Assembly: GCA_947568835.1 (NCBI GenBank)
Contig: OX387602.1
Span: forward strand, 29,870,133 to 29,934,132
Source of the DNA: Protonemura montana
Taxonomy: Eukaryota > Arthropoda > Insecta > Plecoptera > Nemouridae
Direction: 5' to 3'
DNA length: 64,000 nt
A model generated the notes under the pieces. That model saw only the letters and a list, made by a program, of their open reading frames with translations, made no database searches and was not told where the DNA came from. Position numbers and translations under genes: made by a program. Each line of letters starts with the position of its first letter. Position 1 is the stretch's first letter. Below, piece after piece: positions 61,101 through 64,000 of the stretch.

Positions 61101-61559
61101 CTTACTAAGTTAGTAAATAACCCTATGTCTGTAATATTAAAATAATTGCTTCCGTGCCTGTTTAGGGGGGTGAATGCCAGAGCGGAGCTTGACTGCGCTA
61201 GGGCATGCACCGTGCTACTGTCTGTGCGCAGATACACTTCAGATGAAGACGCCCGACTTGGCCGGGAACTAAAAGCACTCTCAGAGAAATATCTAAACGA
61301 TGCAGCGATTCGCGACATGGTGAAGAAAGCGATGGGATTGTCCCGCGGCCATTGGTTTAAATGCCCCAATGGACATTTATACGCGATTGGCGAATGCGGA
61401 GGGGCAACAACGGAGGGTACCTGCCCGGAGTGTGGCGCCACCATTGGAGGCGCCCAGCACCGTCTGCGCGATGACAACACAGTTGCCACAGATATGGATG
61501 GCGCTACCATAAGTGCTTACGATCAGGACATTGCTGACAACAGGATGTTTCTAGGATGA
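30443..61559 (+). CDS. ZNFX1: NFX1-type zinc finger-containing protein 1 (SF1 RNA helicase)
   Basis: About 30 exons with consistent phases code for about 2,114 residues (the human protein is about 1,900). Exons: 30443-31009, 31553-31858, 32350-32559, 32855-33013, 33913-34167, 34266-34650, 35112-35168, 35904-36063, 36429-36634, 37099-37408, 37878-38035, 41526-41861, 43162-43245, 43730-44001, 44414-44557, 45166-45328, 46195-46349, 46707-46831, 47641-47956, 49066-49203, 50096-50215, 51286-51520, 52551-52716, 57567-57678, 58281-58498, 59112-59283, 59641-59734, 59939-60081, 60502-60686, 61166-61559. Order: basic low-complexity N terminus, helicase, zinc-finger array, helical region, RZ finger, as in ZNFX1. 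Known for the family: nematode ZNFX-1 acts in germ granules in small-RNA inheritance, and mammalian ZNFX1 is a dsRNA-binding antiviral factor. Role here is inferred by homology. Less certain: the acceptors of exons 12 and 16 and the untranslated ends. Confidence 0.93.
31980..32207 (-). mobile_element. 5S-derived SINE, copy 5 (5' part only)
   Basis: The head (complement of CACCCATCCAATACCTGAC, 32139-32200) plus part of the body are present in ZNFX1 intron 2; the tail is missing. Confidence 0.6.
33419..33839. mobile_element. 421-bp palindromic MITE, copy 1
   Basis: Ends are GTTGAGTGTAGGTTATAGG and CCTATAACCTACACTCAACG, and the two halves are near-perfect inverted repeats. Flanked by the 8-bp direct repeat ATAGAACC (33411-33418 and 33840-33847). 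It lies 73 bp before ZNFX1 exon 5. No ORF. The 8-bp TSD fits hAT-like or other 8-bp-TSD DNA transposons; the TIR does not let me pick one. Confidence 0.88.
34266..46349 (+). CDS. ZNFX1: ZNFX1 SF1 helicase region (exons 6-17)
   Basis: Exon 6 carries Walker A GPPGTGKT (about residues 584-591). Exon 8 has VCYTNHALDQFLEG (motif Ia). Exons 9-11 form a variable, partly acidic insert (DTEDSDTDDEERRDGEGEN). Exon 12 has VVGMTTTMAAK. Exon 13 has VIVEEAAE (motif II, about 1037-1044, EEAA rather than DEAA). Exon 14 has GDHQQLRP (motif III) and QHRMRP (motif IV region). Exon 16 has VDNYQGEENDII (motif V) and VALSRAK (motif VI). All catalytic motifs are intact, as expected for an active UPF1-like ATPase/helicase. 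The exon 8 donor is GC (AAGAG|GCAAGC), the only phase-consistent choice. Exon 12 was started at 41526 to keep phase after exon 11. Exon 16 may start at 45140 with a one-base frame break. Confidence 0.9.
35596..35775 (+). mobile_element. tRNA-derived palindromic element, copy 2
   Basis: AGAACACTATTAATCTCTC...GAGAGAATAATAGTGTTC inverted ends enclose GGTGGAGATCGGGGTTTGAA and CCCCGTTTGGGCA, a tRNA 3' half with B-box-like GGTTTGAATCC, next to a degenerate inverted partial copy. The right flank has ATACCCCGCGCATTGCAAG, shared by the family. Lies in ZNFX1 intron 7. Confidence 0.6.
36800..36900 (-). mobile_element. tRNA-derived palindromic element, copy 3 (fragment)
   Basis: CTTGCAATGCGCGGGGTCTTTT and AAAATTGATGCCCTAACAGGG match the flank and acceptor end of the other copies; the rest is deleted. 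Confidence 0.45.
38150..38310 (+). mobile_element. Palindromic CGAAACGTCGG family, copy 3 (internally deleted)
   Basis: Arms ACTATTTGAACTGGGTTTTG and CAAAACCCAGTTCAAATAGT-like sequence flank a shortened centre without the AAACGTCGG motif. The tail ACTAGTGCTAAGG...CAAGTAGACATGAGTC follows. Lies in ZNFX1 intron 11. Confidence 0.55.
38623..41156. mobile_element. 2.5-kb near-perfect palindromic (foldback) element
   Basis: The left arm 38623-39790 (1,168 bp) and right arm 39999-41156 (1,158 bp) are inverted copies with few differences, including one indel of about 10 bp, around a 208-bp spacer. Ends are GGGTCATTCCATGT and its complement. It is flanked by GTAA on both sides (38619-38622 and 41157-41160), a 4-bp target-site duplication. 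No transposase ORF is present, so it is non-autonomous. It occupies most of ZNFX1 intron 11 (38036-41525). Confidence 0.93.
41935..42400 (-). mobile_element. LINE 3' ORF2 fragment
   Basis: The minus-strand frame at 42119-42322 reads KRQTKLSGFMLFNLLPNNLK, then TFKLSIKSFLIEREFYSCDEF. This is the C-terminal end typical of invertebrate non-LTR retrotransposon ORF2 (NLLPN...FK...LK.FLI...FYS..EF). No RT domain here. ZNFX1 intron 12. Confidence 0.55.
45448..46018 (+). mobile_element. 5S-derived SINE, copy 6, with triplicated 5S head
   Basis: The plus-strand SINE begins GGTCTCATGAGATCACTGAA. The head ending GGTATTGGATGGGTGACCATC occurs three times (45480-45510, 45570-45592, 45664-45684), each new unit entered through GATGAAAGTTAAGCAACAC. 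The full body and tail (CAGTGCGTCGTTAAACCACAC) follow. ZNFX1 intron 16. Confidence 0.88.
46707..59283 (+). CDS. ZNFX1: ZNFX1 NFX1-type zinc-finger array (exons 18-26)
   Basis: Exon 18 opens VSEGGCQLLCNTELLCGHRC, and the following exons carry repeated C-x-H-x-C units: LDCGHSC, YLCGHPCSRN, LPCRHRCSLDC, LACGHRC, LVCGHKL, LSCGHPCAGTCGEC, VCGHV|CKSGC, LPCGHACMGFCGEPCPP. These are NF-X1-type fingers (about residues 1310-1786). The segment ends with the typical ZNFX1 sequence ILFGDEDEPDARFV and a CxxC cluster (RCPRCKRDI) in exon 26. Exons 20-22 contain one more finger-like unit than I recall in human ZNFX1. Introns here hold most of the transposons in the window. Exons 23 and 24 are separated by about 4.8 kb of LINE and tandem-repeat DNA. 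Confidence 0.9.
47203..47560 (+). mobile_element. 5S-derived SINE, copy 7 (headless)
   Basis: Starts inside the body (CATCATACACATGACCAGTT) and continues to the tail GTGCGTCGCTAAACACC. The 5S-like head is absent. ZNFX1 intron 18. Confidence 0.75.
47978..48231 (+). mobile_element. Palindromic CGAAACGTCGGG family, copy 4
   Basis: About 254 bp with 11-bp direct repeats GAATTTGAGTT at 47967-47977 and 48232-48242. Arms run GTACTGGGTTTTGAATGC to GCATTCAAAACCCAG around TTCAGAGGTTTGAGCAGTCC, with GAAACGTCGGGATATTTAG on the right and the same 3' tail as copy 1. It begins only 21 bp after the exon 19 donor. Confidence 0.75.
48606..49027. mobile_element. 422-bp palindromic MITE, copy 2
   Basis: Same family as 33419-33839. 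Flanked by 8-bp direct repeats CTATCAGC (48598-48605 and 49028-49035). Its right repeat ends 30 bp before ZNFX1 exon 20, so the acceptor and branch region are squeezed into that interval. Confidence 0.9.
49320..49620 (+). mobile_element. LINE 3' end with ATT tail
   Basis: The plus-strand frame reads WGVCILNNLPCYIEELSNGK, then FAKELIKFLLHHCFYSLTEF and a stop, the usual end of a non-LTR ORF2. AATAAAACATTATTATTATT simple-repeat tail follows at 49583-49618. Confidence 0.6.
50256..50677. mobile_element. 422-bp palindromic MITE, copy 3
   Basis: Flanked by the 8-bp direct repeat CTCTTGCT (50248-50255 and 50678-50685). It begins about 40 bp after the exon 21 donor of ZNFX1. Identity to copy 2 is high, suggesting recent activity. 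Confidence 0.9.
52190..52528 (-). mobile_element. 5S-derived SINE, copy 8 (headless)
   Basis: Tail complement TGGTGTTTAACGACGCACTG at 52201-52220, and a body running to AACCTCTCTCCCAAACAGACCTGG at 52498-52522. The 5S head is missing. It ends about 25 bp before the acceptor of ZNFX1 exon 23. Confidence 0.75.
53080..53600 (-). mobile_element. LINE ORF2 C-terminal fragment
   Basis: Minus-strand frames read MDVKYLGVISDNVNGLSF, LDYVCKKISKKLGYLSRI, then ITIVEPHFLNCNTIFYNNNN and RRLQKLLKRAMQIILKEKR. These are the thumb-side sequences that follow the reverse transcriptase in many invertebrate non-LTR elements (YLGV, PHF.YCNT, LQKLQNRAMRIIL). Frames are interrupted, so it is inactive. Confidence 0.75.
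53771..54060. repeat. 71-bp tandem repeat, four copies
   Basis: Units start at 53771, 53842, 53913 and 53984, each beginning TTCGCTCCCTCTCAAGTTTA and ending CCTTTCGCTCACA; a fifth breaks off at about 54062. The copies appear virtually identical. They lie between the two halves of a broken LINE in ZNFX1 intron 23. Confidence 0.93.
54180..54310. other. GATC/CGATCG-rich segment
   Basis: Many GATC and CGATC words (AGATCG, CGCGATCGAAGATCG) follow CATAGTTGGGGAAGATCG. This resembles degenerate ends of some hAT-type elements, but no matching partner end or TSD was found. Confidence 0.25.
56400..57090 (-). mobile_element. LINE reverse-transcriptase fragment
   Basis: Minus-strand pieces in order: PIPKISGSVKAEEHRPINML and PVLEKILE (near 57070-56975), QSGFRKKYSCETAIQCVLEE (56860-56800), EVVDREILIEKLNG (catalytic Asp of RT motif A), YLSGRSQSTKYG, PQRSVLGPLLFFLFINDV and LADDMLL (catalytic ADD). 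This is a non-LTR RT with frame breaks and a PQGS-to-PQRS change, so it is dead. It is probably the same element as 53080-53600, split by later insertions. Confidence 0.8.
56869..56975. repeat. Perfect 51-bp inverted repeat with 5-nt loop inside the LINE
   Basis: CTATTTCTAATTAATTTG...CTCTTATGT, then GTTGT, then ACATAAGAG...CAAATTAATTAGAAATAG. The right arm is an exact inverted copy of adjacent RT-coding DNA, so it is a local inverted duplication and not part of the ancestral LINE. Confidence 0.88.
57280..57350 (+). repeat. LINE/SINE 3' end (GGCCCATACAA...AATAAATAAATA)
   Basis: AAGGCCCATACAAATTACGA with TGTAGCTAAATAAATAAATA closely matches TAGGCCCATACAACTACAAT and AGCCAATAAACAAATAAA at 60917-60975. 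Two copies of one retroposon tail. Confidence 0.5.
58573..58808 (-). mobile_element. 5S-derived SINE, copy 9 (internally deleted)
   Basis: Tail complement TTTAACGACGCACTG (58596-58612), a shortened body, and a diverged head ending near 58808. ZNFX1 intron 25. Confidence 0.6.
59641..61559 (+). CDS. ZNFX1: ZNFX1 C-terminal region with RZ zinc finger (exons 27-30)
   Basis: Exons 27-29 encode helical, Leu/Glu/Arg-rich sequence (NIKERLFGDTRGNEETR, LLSLMNEKELLLNCLVEQL, MLESLKSLFSREGG) corresponding to the coiled region of ZNFX1. Exon 30 carries GHWFKCPNGHLYAIGECGG followed by GTCPECGATIGG, the RZ-type zinc finger shared by ZNFX1 and RNF213 (about residues 2044-2086). The protein ends FLG at TGA 61557-61559. 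AATAAA at 62049-62054 is a candidate polyadenylation signal about 490 nt past the stop. Confidence 0.92.
60740..60975 (+). repeat. Retroposon 3' tail in ZNFX1 intron 29
   Basis: An AT-rich stretch ends TAGGCCCATACAACTACAATG and AATAAACAAATAAACGAATAAAC, matching 57280-57350. Probably a LINE or SINE 3' end. Confidence 0.4.
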
Positions 61560-62744
61560 ACCCGGCAGAGACGAAATCCACTTGGTAGCTGCGGTGTAAT
61601 TCTCGCAGGGTGTATTTTAGCTATTCTTTTGGTTTTGGCAAGACACCCACTGACATGATTGGTTCTTTGCGGACCTATTGCTCGTGGTGTTGGTTTTCTG
61701 TTTCGACCGAGCCACATGTTCTGTGATCACTCTTTGTTGGTTAAGATCTCTTGAGATTAAGCTTACTTGGCAACTTCTTTGAATGAGATGGGTTGAGGTC
61801 CTCAAGTTTTTCAATGTTATTAGTGGATTTAATGTGGTTCAGAAAAATTAATCCCACGATGGGACATATTACTTAGTCAGTAGATGTATGTTAGTTGTTT
61901 TGTTTGAATTTTGCTCAATTGTTGGCATATATTGTTTTGCAATGATTACCAGGGCTTCGCGAATGCAATTTGAGTTACGTTGCAATTTGAGCAAAGAAAT
62001 ATTTTGGGGTAGTAAACTGTGGAGTCGATCTATTGTAATAGATTTGTGAATAAAAAGAGAAAGAGAAGGAATAAGGGCTCAAACTACTTGGTTTTGATGT
62101 GTTTCTTATCTTTGCAAAAGTTGGCGAAAAAATATCAAACGCTTTCGGCGATAACAACCCGCACAAAATCCAAAATTTTTTGTCAATTTTGAAGTGTGAA
62201 AGCAATTGACCGATTTTGTTGAAAACCGCAGGGGGTCTAAGTTGAGAAATCAATGCGCCCTGCAAACTTTGTTCAAATCGGAGCTCGCGTTTGGCTGCTA
62301 GAACGAACAAACACGCGAAGAAACAACTACAAAAAACACGCAAAAGGTTTTTTTGTTAGTAAAATAGAAGATTTTGCTGCGCTCATCAATGAGGTAGTGA
62401 ATGTTGGTGAAATAGATTAACAGAAAAATAAAATGGGTCTTTTCAAAAGAGTCAACTCCGTCAAAGTCACAGTTGGCATAGTTCTAAGTACCTACCACTA
62501 CAGCTTTGTTCATCGATGTGTAGAATCGGATGCACTACTGTAGCTTTAATATAAAATAGTTGGGAGAATTTTATTTCTGCAAATTTTGTATGCAAAATTG
62601 TTGTCGAATAAAGATCACGATTATGCATCGAAGCTGTTAAAGGAGATTGAACCCTCACTATCCGACTTGCAGAACAGCAGGGGCAAAGAACAACTAAAAT
62701 ACACAGTCTGTTCTCATGTCCCTTTTTTTCGGGTTTTCCTTCAG

Positions 62745-62775
62745 CCTGTGCTGATTGTTTCTCACACCCTCAAAG
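62745..62775 (+). other. Possible microexon downstream of ZNFX1
   Basis: GTTTTCCTTCAG precedes a 31-nt segment that ends CTCAAAG|GTAAGTA: two strong splice signals around a very short block. An open frame at 62586-62837 (SKLLKEIEPSLSDLQNSRGK) runs just before it. No gene model can be built. Confidence 0.2.
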
Positions 62776-62867
62776 GTAAGTACTGCCCCATCACGATTCC
62801 CTCCTCAACTCAACAATTCAAGTGCCTCGGAGCTTAATTAAACAGAACCACAATCTGTGCGAAATCT

Positions 62868-63050
62868 GGTTTAAATTGCAAACGCTTGCAATGCACCAGA
62901 TATTTTATTATTATGAACACTATAACCGTCCCAAAAATTGATGCCCAAACAGGATTCAAACCCCAATCTCCACCTGCTGCAGGTGTTGCTTTAACCAATT
63001 GAGCTATTTGGACACATCATTTTTTGAGAGGATTTTAGTGTATTTGATGA
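62868..63050 (-). mobile_element. tRNA-derived element, copy 4, with near-complete tRNA-like core
   Basis: The minus strand at 62941-63016 reads as a tRNA-like sequence: acceptor GTCCAAA pairing with TTTGGGC, an A box TAGCTCAATTGG, an anticodon-like stem ACC/GGT and a B box GGTTTGAATCC. The T-stem and loop position 33 are degenerate, so it is a tRNA pseudogene or SINE core and not a working tRNA. Flanks share AAAAATTGATG and TTTTTTGAGAGG with the other copies. Confidence 0.6.
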
Positions 63051-63097
63051 GTATGACGGATCTTCAAGGAGTAGAACCGTTGAGTGTCCCAATCACA

Positions 63098-63200
63098 ACT
63101 GGTCATGTGTATGATGGTCACCCATCCAATACCTGACCGCAGTGTTGCTTAACTTCGGTGATCTCACGAGAACCGGTGTTTTCAACACGCCAAACCGTTC
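63098..63200 (-). mobile_element. 5S-derived SINE, copy 10 (head only)
   Basis: Complement of CACCCATCCAATACCTGACC and TTAACTTCGGTGATCTCACG, the 5S-like head; body and tail absent. Confidence 0.6.
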
Positions 63201-63789
63201 CCCCGAAAAGTACATGGCCCTTGTCAATAAGGAACTGTTTCGTATGGGCACCAACGATGTCCGGGTAATGTTTGCGAGCAGTTGGATTATTCATTATTTC
63301 TGCGTGTCGGGAAATTTGAGCTGTCTCGACCCGGACATGACGAGAACGCAAATATTTCAGTCTCCGCGTTCCGTGACAGCTAAAAAAATAGCTTATGAAA
63401 CTCAATTAGCGGTGATATTCACAACATGGTTGACAATACGCGACATCGAATGCAGGTGGATAGCCAAGCCCTGTTTTGGATTTAGTTTCATTCAGCTAGC
63501 AGCATTTCAAGTAGCTAGCAGAAGAGCTTAGTTCAAGTACAAGTAACAACTCAGTTCAAGTCGGAAAATGCCCTGAAGTACGACATGGACCCTTTGACGA
63601 CCCTTTGACAAGGAAATATTTCTGGAAATGTTTCGTGACCGCAGATTGAGAACCCCATACTATTATTTATTTATATGGGAGGAAATAAAACTAGACACCT
63701 CGCGTCAAAGTTGATTGAGAATAACTGAAACTGGGATTATTAGTAATTTCCCCCGCATTTTTTAGTGTAACTTCTTGATGGGCCCTTCA

Positions 63790-63980
63790 CTGGGATCATC
63801 GAAGTTAAGCAACATTGTGCTGGCTCAGGTATTAGATGGGTGACCACTGAACGGGTTGTCCTATTGGAAACACCATCACCGAAGTTGAGCAACATTGCGC
63901 TAGGTCAGGTATAGGATGGGTGACCATCGAATGGTTTGACGAGTTGTAAACACCGGTCCTCGTGAGATCGCAGCCGGTAT
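63790..63980 (+). repeat. Two tandem diverged 5S-like heads
   Basis: GAAGTTAAGCAACATTGTGC...GGTATTAGATGGGTGACC and GAAGTTGAGCAACATTGCGC...GGTATAGGATGGGTGACC are spaced about 97 bp apart. Both keep the internal 5S promoter-like region, but the 5' part of a 5S rRNA gene is missing, so these are SINE heads. Confidence 0.6.
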
Positions 63981-64000
63981 AGTATCCAAAAACTCGTCTT

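Larger units (their letters stand above)
61560..64000. other. Region downstream of ZNFX1
   Basis: Contains the candidate ZNFX1 polyadenylation signal (62049-62054), a tRNA-derived element, SINE heads and the possible microexon at 62745-62775. No supported gene. Confidence 0.4.

Noticed and set aside
62941-63016. Functional tRNA gene
   Set aside because: T-stem pairs are broken, loop position 33 is not T, and closely related truncated copies occur in repeat context.
63790-63980. Functional 5S rRNA genes
   Set aside because: Only the internal-promoter-like middle is present; the 5' third and the 3' stem of 5S rRNA are missing, and the same piece heads a SINE.

Overview
The window is nuclear DNA from an invertebrate animal. 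Genes are split by many GT-AG introns of roughly 0.1 to 8 kb. Coding exons are GC-richer than the AT-rich non-coding DNA, and the introns are full of short palindromic transposons, a 5S-rRNA-derived SINE, tRNA-derived elements and decayed LINEs. The single-CRD lectin resembles arthropod hemolymph lipopolysaccharide-binding lectins, so an arthropod is my best guess, but the sequence does not fix the phylum. All gene models were assembled by hand from reading frames, splice motifs and intron phases.

Layout: (1) 233-10256, minus: a small GPI-anchored Ly6/uPAR-like protein in three exons, with a predicted signal-peptide exon about 8.4 kb upstream of the rest. (2) 10257-14143: intergenic, with SINE copies and a decayed coding fragment. 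(3) 14144-19485, minus: a five-exon type I membrane protein with three Ig-like domains, all introns in phase 1. (4) 20191-20713: a long CCAA microsatellite. (5) 21309-22086, minus: a secreted C-type lectin with an EPN motif. (6) 23526-26229, plus: a compact six-exon astacin metalloprotease with complete catalytic motifs and a TATA box. (7) 28289-29436: two phase-compatible orphan exons of a possible Cys-rich protein. (8) 30443-61559, plus: a ZNFX1 orthologue (NFX1-type zinc finger-containing protein 1) in about 30 exons, coding for about 2,114 residues. It has an Arg/Gly/Asn-rich N terminus, a UPF1-like SF1 helicase, a cysteine-rich NFX1-type finger array and a C-terminal RZ finger. (9) 61560-64000: 3' flank with repeats.

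Four of the five firm genes encode secreted or cell-surface proteins. The fifth is an RNA-surveillance helicase family implicated in small-RNA inheritance and antiviral sensing. Nothing in the sequence shows that they work together.

The most striking structure is a 2,534-bp near-perfect palindrome (38623-41156, 4-bp GTAA target duplication) inside a ZNFX1 intron. It would fold into a dsRNA hairpin of more than 1.1 kb in the pre-mRNA of an RNA-surveillance gene. Other items worth a look are three copies of an 8-bp-TSD MITE, a palindromic family with 11-13 bp TSDs that lands next to splice sites, a likely GC-AG intron in ZNFX1, a possible frameshift in its helicase, and a SINE whose 5S head is triplicated.
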